From assembly GCA_951799425.1 (NCBI GenBank), contig OX637394.1:13341001-13405000 (forward strand): 64,000 nt of DNA, written 5' to 3'. This document shows positions 55,850 through 64,000 of this stretch, piece after piece. The notes beneath the pieces are model-generated. The model saw only the letters and a list, made by a program, of their open reading frames with translations, did no database searches and was not told the origin of the DNA. The stretch comes from Ilex aquifolium. Taxonomy: Eukaryota; Streptophyta; Magnoliopsida; Aquifoliales; Aquifoliaceae. Position numbers and translations under genes: made by a program. Numbering within the stretch: position 1 is the stretch's first letter; the number at the start of each line of letters is the position of its first letter.

Positions 55850-57404
55850 AGTGAGGTCTCCCTAGTAATCATTTATCTGTCCAGATAGACAGTTGATCTG
55901 GGAGAAGTTGTATGTCTGGGTGGTAGTGATGGAATGCTTTCATTATCTTTGTCTCCACGCTCTGACCAAAGCTCAACGATACTGTTGCCGCATATAGTGG
56001 TGGTGCTCTTTAGAGTCACTGGCTGCAGAAATCTTACATCACATAAATTATGGTATGCATTTTTGAGGCACTTATTTTTCTCAACTTTAATAGCAATTCA
56101 AATTTCCAATAGCTCCTATGTGCTGGTTTTTTATCTTCTCTGGGCTCTGGCTTATTTTTGGATCTCTCTGTAAACTGTAACACTCTGCTGTAAACTGTAA
56201 CACGCTGCTCAACAGGCCAACAAATTTGGTTCCAGTTAGTATATTGTTCAGAAATTAATATCAAAGCACCACATTGTATTAAGAATTAATCAAGTCCCAT
56301 GTCAACTGAAGAATAGTTGTTAACCAAGTAGCACCTATGAAATAACCGAGGAAGAATTGACCATAAACTGAACTAAAGATTTAAATCCTCTTTTAATAGA
56401 TGATAATAAAGCCAAGTTGTAACTTACTGATATCCTGAATTTGGCGCAAGAACAGACTGACAGTAAGGACTAAGTGGGGAAAAAATATGAAATGTTAACT
56501 TCAAATAATGTTTAGTTCTCTGTATGATTGTGAAGTGGCTTGTCAGTTTCCACTGTCCCAGGACTACCAAAGAAACTATTAGAGAATGCTTTTGAACTCG
56601 CAAACCACTTCAAGATGTGTTAATGGGAGAAGGTAAGAATTAATTGAGAGGTTGGCGTTTGGACATTTTTGTTTTTCTTTCATTAAGCAGGTTGGTACAA
56701 TTTATGCTGTTAAGGGGGCTTTCTGAACATTGTACCAGTGCTCCAGAGTTTAGTCGTTGAAATTAATGCTTCCATTTTAATTAATTTGATGAAGGGCGAT
56801 GATGTGGATCTTTCATTAATAGTCTTCTTGTCAAGGAGATAGCTTATTAAACAACATTCCTAAAGGGGAGTCTTGTCTTATTACCAGAGCAGAAACTTGA
56901 GTAGTTTGTGAAATCTTTGTTTCAGTTATTTATTAGCTTCTCACTCTTTTTTGCAAAGAACCTTTTATTTACTTTTACACCATAGTATGGTCTTCATTTT
57001 TGTAACGACATCGACCTACTCACTAAAAACTCTCTTGATCTGCTAGGTATACTATGCTGAATGGGCCTGTTGATTGCATCTCCAAGGAATCCATCAAATA
57101 GATTATATAATTTTCCAAATCTACGTGTTTTTGGGATTTAAGGATTTGCTCTTCCTACTTCCTGTTGTCTTGTAGAATTTAGGGTCTTAACTACGTCCTG
57201 GTAGTTGTACTGACAAAATTTTTGTAGTCATAATTGTTTCTGTTGATATTTTAAAAAGATGTGATGGTCCTCAATGTCTAAAGTATATTGCTTTTTTTGA
57301 ATAGTGTCTAAAGTATATTGCTGATGGATTGTTAATTTTACATTTTGTGACATCAAGCTTATCCCTGCCTTGACTAGTAACTGTTGGGTCTGCCCGTCTC
57401 ACTT

Positions 57405-57880
57405 AAACTTCTGCCGGTCTTCAGCCCTAACTGTATGAGGAATAAACTCGTCCCACATACGGTTCGGAGGCTGGGCGCCACCCCAGCAATAAGGGTGCAA
57501 CTTAGGTCAACTAAAACATAAGATAAAATTCACTCAACGATTACCTTTGAGTTCCGAACTCTGTATGGGAAAAAGCGTTGTTGTTTGCAAGGTCTTGATC
57601 TGACCCATTTCTCATTTCATTTGTGGGAATTTGATGATCTATAAACGCTTGGCGAACAATTGGCTAATGTCATGCTAACATGTTGCCAATAAACTTTCCC
57701 TCCTAGAGTACAAAACTGGATGATTTTCTGCATCCGTGGAAGAAGAAAAGGTCACAAATAGAATCAAACAGTCATAATGATAATAGGGTCGGGGAAGTTG
57801 GGCCCTTCGGGCCAGACGTGAACGTCTCCCCTTATCCACCACAGGGAAAAGGTTTATAGGACATCCCATAGGCTCGTTAG
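57405..57880. other. Candidate organelle-derived (group II intron-like) insertion
   Basis: At 57430-57465 the sequence AACTGTATGAGG...CACATACGGTT resembles the lower stem of group II intron domain V. A G/C-rich hairpin like domain VI follows (GGCTGGGCGCCACCCCAGC). At 57785-57850, GGGCCCTTCGGGCC-like and ACGTGAACGTCTCCCC motifs are of a style seen in plant mitochondrial introns. These may be fragments of mitochondrial or plastid DNA moved to the nucleus. Recognition is by resemblance only. Confidence 0.35.
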
Positions 57881-57972
57881 GAAAGGTTGCTATACCATAT
57901 CTTTTGAATTAACTCATGTATTTATAGGTAGTGGGATGTCGAAAATGCCCAGACTGACTATATTGGCTGTAA

Positions 57973-57999
57973 TCTCTCTCTCTCTCTCTCTCTCTCTCT
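57973..57999. repeat. CT microsatellite
   Basis: About 13 CT dinucleotides. Confidence 0.9.
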
Positions 58000-58825
58000 A
58001 TACACGCACAATTATATCTGCGCGTTGCTATCAATTTGGTTTGTGTTCTATTGACAAATGTAGACCCGGCCATTCTGGTCCTAATTGGTCGCATTGTAAC
58101 TGATACACAACAGTGAATGCCTTGTTATTTTGATAAAAATCAGATATTTGTTTTGCTCCGCATTTACAGGACATATACGATGGGATGGGCAGAGTAGTTT
58201 ACGTTGTTTAACAGACTAGCTATGACATAATCTATTCAAACAAACGAGGGAACCCAGCTTTCATTCCAGCCAAATAGCACCAGAACAGGATCTCTACCCT
58301 GACAAGTGCTCAAACACAGACAAAGGGTGTCATGTAAATGGCTACCAAACCGCCGACTAAATCCAACAGACTCTTTCGTGGAACAACCGAACCAAACTTT
58401 TTCTAATACAAACAAGAGAACAAGTTGCTCATCTCAAAATGCTTACCTCTTCAAATCAGCAGCATGTTGCATCTTACATCCTTGAACCATCAGCCAGCTC
58501 AATGAAAGGCGACCTTTCATTTTGAAATCTAAAGCCACTTACTAACAAAAAAGTGACAGGCATCAAGCAGTTGACGATAATTTTTAATTACGACCCCGTA
58601 TAAATATAGGTCAGATCCATAACTCTTGAAATCTGAAATTCAAATTCTAGAACTATATCTGCTATGTTTTGACTGAACTTATCTTTCTAAACAAAAGACC
58701 AAGCCTTTAAACTAGGACTACAACCAAAACTAAATATCGCGGACAACTAAAACTCCTATGTTAAATTAAATGATATTAGTTTCATAAGAGAATGCTCCAT
58801 ACGAACAGAGTAGCACCACAATCAC

Positions 58826-60510
58826 TTAGTCGAAGAGACTGAAGCCCATATCCTGCAACAGAAATAAATAGACAAGTCAGGCATGGACATACCAAAAAAA
58901 AAACAAAGGAAAAGCAAACTTTTTAACTAAAAATAAATAGTCAGTCCAACAGCATATCCTTTTCCATTCTCATTAGAAGAAAACTTACATCATCAGTATC
59001 CTCTTTTTCTTCCTCTTTCTCTTCTTTTTTCGCCTCGGCAGCAGGTGCTGCAGGAGCACTACCAGCCCCACCAGCTGCTGCTGCAGCAACTGCAATGCCA
59101 GCACCACCACCAGCAGGAACTGAAGCCAACTTCTCCCTCCCAGCTGCAATTAGCTCAGTAATATCTTTCCCTCTAACTTCAGACAAGAGTAACTCAATCC
59201 TTTCATCATCAGCCTCAGCTCCAACTGTGGAGAGAAGACAACTCACGTCAGTTTTCAACACATTGTGACATTGGACGTTCAAACTCAATATGACAGGCAC
59301 ATCAAACAAAATATCTATCAACATTAAACAATAAAGCGTTGAATCGACTAATAATCCTAAACGATGTCCCCATCTACAGAGTAGTAATCAAGTCCATGCA
59401 ACTTAACATATTAAGACCTGGATGAATTTGTTAATGACATTGATAATTAAAAAAAAAAAAGGAAACAAGGCAATAAACAGACACATTACCAAACCAGAAA
59501 GCTCCACGACAATCCAACTGGCATAGATGAAGTAAACTCGTTAAAACTCAGCAATGGCACAGATCAATGCAAATCAGAAAATCCTCCATTAAGTGGAAAG
59601 GCACAATTAAAACAAGTAGCAACACCCAACCAATTCCCCACTAATTCCTCCTTTGTGCTTTGACAAGCAGCACCCATTCACTCATACCATGTAAACCAAA
59701 GACACCCAAAAGTAGATATTCACATGCATCCACCAACAACAGAATACAGCATAATCATACTCTAATTATGAACGAGTCACTTCTCAGAGAAACAACAAGA
59801 TTTAGTGATGATAACAGTTGTAGCCTAACAAGAAGTTTATATAACCCTTCAAGACACCAGAAGCCATATCTTAATGAGTAACACCAAGTCAAATTTTTGT
59901 CACCCAAACTCAAAACATAACAAGGCCAATATATATACAAGTCAACAATAATGAGGTAACAAGCCTGTTACCAAAAACAAAGTATCACCCCAATCAGGAG
60001 AGTCCACATGAAATTTTTCAAAAACTTTGTTCCCACTTGCGTTGACCTGTGATACACATGTGGCTTTATCTAGTTAGAGTATTATCACATTCTTGGTAAC
60101 AAAGTGCTCTAACTTGCTTATCTGTGTCTTTGTATTCCATCCATTCTTATACTGTCTGTTACATTGACCAAAAATACTATGACAAACAAATACCAAAAAG
60201 ATAAATGGACCCCGTGACAATCCAAACTGACCCTTCAAGCAAAATTCACCCAAAACTGCCAACAGCTATCGTGATTATCATGCTTGACTCACATATGTAC
60301 ACACACAAAAGACTGATGGATACAATCAAATTAATCAAACCAAATAGGCATCACACACACAAGCAGGCACAAAAACGGAATGTATGTGTCATGAATTCAA
60401 TTAGGAAAAAAAAAAGTCCTGCCTGAAGCGAGAATGCGCTTCAAATCATCAGCGGATGGGTTAGTGTTGCCTCCCAACACGGCCAGCAAGTATGTAGCGA
60501 TCACCTTCAT
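58826..60510 (-). CDS. RPP2: 60S acidic ribosomal protein P2
   Basis: Ribosomal stalk protein that recruits elongation factors; acts as a P1/P2 dimer on P0 in the cytosol. On the minus strand: exon 1 60510-60423, exon 2 59224-58989, exon 3 58852-58826; 116 residues, close to the usual 112-115. The protein begins [20 protein letters not shown], continues DDLKRILAS, then [17 protein letters not shown] and [19 protein letters not shown]. An Ala/Gly/Pro hinge and an acidic tail ([11 protein letters not shown]) follow, ending [10 protein letters not shown], the conserved stalk tip. Intron 2 is GT-AG (GTAAGT...TTGCAG). Intron 1 (60422-59225) ends CTCCACAG but starts GCAGGA: no GT is available at the only junction that joins ILAS to VGAEA in frame, so it is a GC-AG intron. 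A probable 5' untranslated intron lies at 60667-60513. The start is the conserved MKV methionine. Confidence 0.95.
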
Positions 60511-60512
60511 CT

Positions 60513-60616
60513 CTGTTCAAAGCACAATCATAAACCACAAAATGTCACAATGTGCATACACATTCATAGACTGCATACAATCTGCATATGCACGTATGTT
60601 TATATAAGTGTGTGTG

Positions 60617-60651
<35 letters not shown>

Positions 60652-60667
60652 GGGGGGGAGGAATTAC
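60513..60667 (-). other. Probable 5' untranslated intron of the P2 gene
   Basis: On the minus strand the donor GTAATT follows CGCAA and the acceptor TTTGAACAG lies two bases before the ATG. It contains TG/TA and GA microsatellites (about 60610-60652). The assignment is inferred from splice signals only. Confidence 0.55.
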
Positions 60668-60743
60668 TTGCGAAATTTGGATCCGGGGAGATGAGAATCG
60701 AAGAACGGCTTTAGCTGTGGATCAGAGATTATGAGACCGTTCC

Positions 60744-60751
60744 TAGGGTTT
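60744..60751 (-). promoter_or_regulatory. Telo-box, P2 gene leader
   Basis: AAACCCTA on the minus strand, in the presumed 5' leader close to the start site. Telo-boxes are a standard feature of plant ribosomal-protein promoters. Confidence 0.65.
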
Positions 60752-60786
60752 TGAGTATGGTAACACTGGAGCTTAACGATGTACGC

Positions 60787-60793
60787 ATTTATA
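60787..60793 (-). promoter_or_regulatory. TATA box, P2 gene
   Basis: TATAAAT on the minus strand, immediately downstream of a telo-box. It would place the transcription start near 60755-60760. Confidence 0.6.
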
Positions 60794-60795
60794 CC

Positions 60796-60803
60796 TAGGG
60801 TTT
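60796..60803 (-). promoter_or_regulatory. Telo-box, P2 gene promoter
   Basis: A second AAACCCTA on the minus strand, just upstream of the TATA box. Confidence 0.65.
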
Positions 60804-60969
60804 CGGGGTTTGTTACGAAGATAACATATTTTGATTAGATCCTGATCCTTCAATTTAATGCTTTCCAAGTAATACCCTTCTGTTTTTATGAAATTTCCGT
60901 TCTACTAACCATGTGGCAGTAGAATAGGCCATGTCACAAGGCCCACGTAAAAACTGTTTTTCCCCTAAA
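60804..60969 (-). promoter_or_regulatory. Upstream promoter segment of the P2 gene
   Basis: The only sequence between the P2 core promoter and the Harbinger element end. It has GGGCCTTGTGAC on the minus strand (60931-60942), similar to the GGCCCA/TGGGCC site II family of translation-gene promoters, but not an exact match. Confidence 0.35.
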
Positions 60970-61195
60970 GAGTATCTCCAACCATGCTCAGCAAAGTAGC
61001 TACTCAAAATATATTTAAATATTCAATTCACTACTTTAGCTAGTAACTTTTTAAAATTCACTCCAACCACGCTCAGCAAAATAGCTTACCACTTCAACTA
61101 ACTTTAACTAACTTTCAATAATATAATTAAAAAATGCCACGTGGCATAACACGTAAGCGCCATAATGATGACGTGTCGTGCCACGTCATTAAATT

Positions 61196-61246
61196 TTAAA
61201 TTTAAAAATTTAAATTTTAAATTTAAAAATTTAAATTTTAAATTTT
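61196..61246. repeat. AT palindromic repeat
   Basis: Repeated AAATTTAAAATTTAAAAATTT-type units, self-complementary. A shorter version sits near 23980 in the other Harbinger copy. Confidence 0.85.
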
Positions 61247-61291
61247 ACAACGGTCATATTTACAACGGCTATATTTCGAAGGAGGTTTCGA

Positions 61292-62323
61292 ATGAATCGA
61301 TCTCTTTTCGTTCGTATTCTATCCAACGTGGAAGTTTATGATCCATACTTTGTCCAAAAAAATGATGTTGTTGGAAACATTGGTTTGTCTCCCCTTCAAA
61401 AGATGACTGCCGCTATAAGAATGCTTGCCTATGGAGTTGCAGCAGATGCTGTTGATGATTATGTGAGGATCGGCGAAAGCACTGCCATAGAAAGTCTGCA
61501 AAGATTTGTATCGGCCATAGTAGCAATTTATTCTGATGAGTACCTCAGGTCACCAAACAGTGCAGACATTGCTAGATTATTAGCAATCGGTGAGAGACGT
61601 GGGTTTCCGGGGATGCTAGGTAGCATTGACTGCATGCATTGGAGATGGAAAAATTGTCCAACAGCATGGAAAGGTATGTACTCTGGTCATGTTCATGAAC
61701 CAACAATTATTTTAGAGGCGGTGGCTTCATATGATCTATGGATTTGGCATGCCTTTTTTGGGTTACCTGGATCCCACAATGATATAAATGTGCTAGAACG
61801 CTCTTCTGTTTTTACTCTTCTTTCGGAAGGTAGGGCTCCTTCGGTAAATTACTCCGTTAATGGAAACGATTATACTATGGGCTATTATCTTGCTGATGGT
61901 ATATATCCAAAGTGGGTCACGTTTGTCAAAACAATTTCATGTCCAAGAGGCAATAAGCAAATACATTTTGCACAAGCTCAAGAGTCAGCTAGAAAGGATG
62001 TTGAGAGAGCTTTTGGAGTGCTCCAAGCACGATTTGCTATAGTTCGTGGACCTGCACGTTTCTGGAAACTTGAAGTGCTGAAGGATATTATGAAGGCATG
62101 CATAATATTGCATAACATGATTGTCGAGAATGAGAGGGACAATAATGAAATGGACTTTAGTTATGATGCATCGGATGAAATTCCTACTCCTACATTGATA
62201 TCCGAACGGAGTTCAGAACTACTTCAATTTATTCATACTCAACATCGTATTCGAGACAGAGACACTCATTCGATACTCCAAACTGATCTAGTCGAGCACC
62301 TGTGGAATATGCATGGCCTTTAA
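61292..62323 (+). CDS. PIF/Harbinger transposase (HARBI1/ALP1-like DDE nuclease)
   Basis: Cuts and joins DNA at element ends in the nucleus together with the Myb-like partner. 343 codons, no stop or shift. It begins MNRSLFVRILSNV, followed by an LSPLQKMTAAIRMLAYG helix. Catalytic acidic residues are visible in GMLGSIDCMHWRWKNCP (first Asp, about 110), GLPGSHNDINVLERS (second Asp, about 160) and SARKDVERAFGVLQARF (Glu, about 233). The C-terminus shows IMKACIILHNMIVE and ends VEHLWNMHGL. Upstream of the ATG the frame reads IFRRRFR, which is normally within the protein, so the N-terminal exon or segment is missing or begins elsewhere; family members usually have 30-100 more residues. The catalytic core looks intact. 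Confidence 0.93.
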   Translation: MNRSLFVRILSNVEVYDPYFVQKNDVVGNIGLSPLQKMTAAIRMLAYGVAADAVDDYVRIGESTAIESLQRFVSAIVAIYSDEYLRSPNSADIARLLAIGERRGFPGMLGSIDCMHWRWKNCPTAWKGMYSGHVHEPTIILEAVASYDLWIWHAFFGLPGSHNDINVLERSSVFTLLSEGRAPSVNYSVNGNDYTMGYYLADGIYPKWVTFVKTISCPRGNKQIHFAQAQESARKDVERAFGVLQARFAIVRGPARFWKLEVLKDIMKACIILHNMIVENERDNNEMDFSYDASDEIPTPTLISERSSELLQFIHTQHRIRDRDTHSILQTDLVEHLWNMHGL

Positions 62324-62653
62324 TTCCAAACTTAATGTATAATTTGAACTATTATGGTCTTTAATTCCAAGTTAGGCTTATTTTTTGGTACTGTAATTTG
62401 CTTTTCTTTATTAAACTTCTTTGCTGTAATTTAATTCCAAGTTTGCATCCTAGCCATCCCTTTTAAATCAATAACAGAACTATATTTTTTTCAAAGGTCA
62501 TTGCACTCAAATAAAAAACAGTCAAATAAAAACAATAAAACCAAATATGCAGTCATGATTTCCATCTGAATCAATAACATAAGTTGCTAGTCGATGAATA
62601 AGAAAAAACTACATTTTCTTTGCCATGATTTCCATCTGGAGGCGCTTAAAATA

Positions 62654-63687
62654 TTAAGCTTGAATCGGAGGCATGACACTCGTATCTATCAACATTATTT
62701 TCTGTTCCTCCTTCATTTGCTCGAGTTGGATCTTCTCTTGTTCAATAGCCACCTTCTCTTGTTCAACAGCCACCTTCTCTTGTTCAATAGCCACCTTCTC
62801 TTGTTTAACAGCAACCATTTTTTCCATGTAAGTGACTTTCTTCTCCGCCATCTTCTTTTTCGCCTCATTCATTTCTTCAAACATTTTCACTAAATATGTT
62901 GAACTTGAATTATCGTCTTCAGAGAATTTGTTCTTTGACTTTCTTGCTCGTTCTTTCGCAGCCTTCCTTCCAGTTGGCCTCTCCAAGCTCCCACTGTCGT
63001 CTCCTATGTTTACCGATTCTGGTGTTGAATGATTAGAGCTGCTAGGAGTTGCACCACTTTTTGTTTTTTGTTTCTTGGACTGAGAATCCTCCATCCATTT
63101 TGGATGATACCGTAACTCATTCCAACAATGTTCAAATGGAAAAGAGGATTTATGAAGTTCCTTGTACACTTTCTTTGCATCACGGACCTGAAAATAGTAC
63201 AATAATGCTATTTATCATAAAAGAAAATTGTACAATAATATTATGTATCATAATTAAAATACACTCATACCTTGTCTTTCTCAGTCAGACCACTTTGATT
63301 CAACCTTTCAATTTGGTCAAAGCAGCCACAAAATTTATTGGTGGCTAGTTGAATTGTCGACCAACGGTTCATCAAAGAAGCTTGATTGCGAACCCAATCT
63401 GACTGGGGTTTGTATTCGTTGAAGTACTCCCAAACCCTTTGCCAATACCTTTTAGATTTTTGTTCATTCCCATGCACCGCATCCACGCTAATATTAAGCC
63501 AACCCGAGATTAAAACTAAGTCTTCCTCAATTGAAAAGTTGCCGCCTCGAACCTTTTTGGTAGTGGGTTCTATTTGAGGTGATATTGGTGAAGAATGACT
63601 TATTTGGTCTACTGATTGAGTGTTAAACTCATTTACGTTTGTTCCGTCATTCAAGAGATTGGTGAAGTAATATTCATGTTCATCCAT
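62654..63687 (-). CDS. Harbinger Myb/trihelix-like partner protein
   Basis: DNA-binding helper of the transposase. On the minus strand: exon 1 63687-63271, exon 2 63187-62654, intron GTATGA...TTTCAG, 316 residues. It starts MDEHEYYFTNLLNDG. The Myb/trihelix-like region shows FSIEEDLVLISGWLNISVD, RYWQRVWEYFNEYK and SLMNRWSTIQLATNKFCGC. The second exon shows RDAKKVYKELHKSSFPFEHCWNELRYHPKW, a basic RKAAKERARKSKNK, and a long C-terminal coiled coil with three extra 7-residue units (EKVAIEQ) not found in the other copy. The stop falls 15 codons earlier than in the other copy (TAA where that copy has GAA), a mild truncation. A splice acceptor-like CAATGTAG just before the ATG suggests an upstream exon. 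Confidence 0.88.
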
Positions 63688-64000
63688 CAGAAAACCTACA
63701 TTGTTGATGAAAAAATGCTTTCTAAGAAGGGCTTGGTGTATCAATTCAGTAAGATACACTTAAACTACACCACAAATAAAGACCACCATTCCATGTTCTC
63801 TAGTGAAAAGATAAAGATGTTTTATTGAGAAAGGGCGCTTGTTGAATTGGAAGCTTTGGTCTTTCTGGCATTGGTTTATTGAGAAAGAAAGCAGCCTAAG
63901 GAAGTATGGAATTTATTATGGACTGAAGCTAGACTGTTGGTCAATGATAAGGCATAATAAAGTTATTGTCTTGCTCTAGAAACCATATGCTTTAACAGCT
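63688..64000 (-). other. 5' side of the partner gene, within the Harbinger element
   Basis: No further gene supported; probably the first intron or promoter of the partner gene. The element end is outside the window. Confidence 0.5.

Larger units (their letters stand above)
55850..58825. other. Intergenic between CYP71-like and P2 genes (convergent)
   Basis: It starts with the CYP71-like 3' untranslated region and ends with that of P2, since the two genes point at each other. No further gene is seen. It holds a CT microsatellite (57973-57999) and a candidate organelle-derived patch at 57405-57880. Confidence 0.6.
60970..64000 (+). mobile_element. PIF/Harbinger element with transposase, right end beyond the window
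   Basis: The left end GAGTATCTCCAACCATGCTC matches the ends of the element at 21042-24199. The preceding bases CCTAAA are compatible with a TAA target duplication shifted by one base. A second TIR-like copy (CTCCAACCACGCTCAGCAAA) occurs about 83 bp inside. It contains the transposase on the plus strand and the Myb-like partner gene on the minus strand, converging tail to tail, the normal Harbinger arrangement. By comparison with the other copy, the right end should lie about 1 kb past the window. Confidence 0.88.

Noticed and set aside
59660..60426. Small ORFs in the P2 first intron
   Set aside because: Inside a supported intron; no domains.
1..64000. tRNA or rRNA genes
   Set aside because: No complete cloverleaf or rRNA gene was recognised on either strand; only tRNA-like promoter boxes in SINE debris and a 20-base 23S-like match.

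Overview
The window is nuclear DNA of a flowering plant. The evidence is three plant-type genes with GT-AG introns, AT-rich non-coding DNA with many microsatellites, and a dense mix of typical plant transposons (Ty1/copia, Ty3/gypsy of Tat type, PIF/Harbinger, hAT-like and Mutator-like non-autonomous elements, LINE and SINE remnants). The AT-rich background suggests a non-grass angiosperm. The species cannot be named from the sequence alone.

Region by region: 1-11957 is intergenic and holds four short non-autonomous DNA transposons. 11958-15507 (+) is a two-exon AGCVIII protein kinase of the WAG/PINOID group (461 codons). 15508-21041 is intergenic, with a near-perfect hairpin, a short tandem repeat, a GC-rich patch and a Mutator-like MITE. 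21042-24199 is a deleted PIF/Harbinger element with TTA target duplications. 24413-55849 (+) is one 13-exon gene for a WD40-cyclophilin protein of the Arabidopsis CYP71 type. Its coding length is 1.87 kb, but it spans 31.4 kb because its introns are full of transposons. Intron 1 holds a complete-ended but decayed copia element (25016-29525). Intron 3 (16.1 kb) holds a Tat-type gypsy element (33001-43746), an unclassified retroelement-like unit split by a hAT-like element, and a LINE tail. Introns 2, 10 and 11 hold further MITE, LINE, SINE and hAT material. 55850-58825 is intergenic, with a possible organelle-derived patch. 58826-60510 (-) is the 60S acidic ribosomal protein P2 gene, which uses a GC-AG intron. 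From 60970 to the window end is a second PIF/Harbinger element with an intact-looking transposase ORF and, divergent to it, the Myb/trihelix-like partner ORF.

The three host genes are unrelated in role: auxin-transport/growth signalling kinase, chromatin-associated prolyl isomerase, and ribosomal stalk protein. They do not form a functional cluster. The most notable content is in the mobile DNA. The gypsy element carries a four-exon antisense gene whose three introns all keep frame, and a heptapeptide minisatellite between its two RNase H domains. The same PIF/Harbinger family also ends within about 0.2 kb of the start regions of two housekeeping genes.
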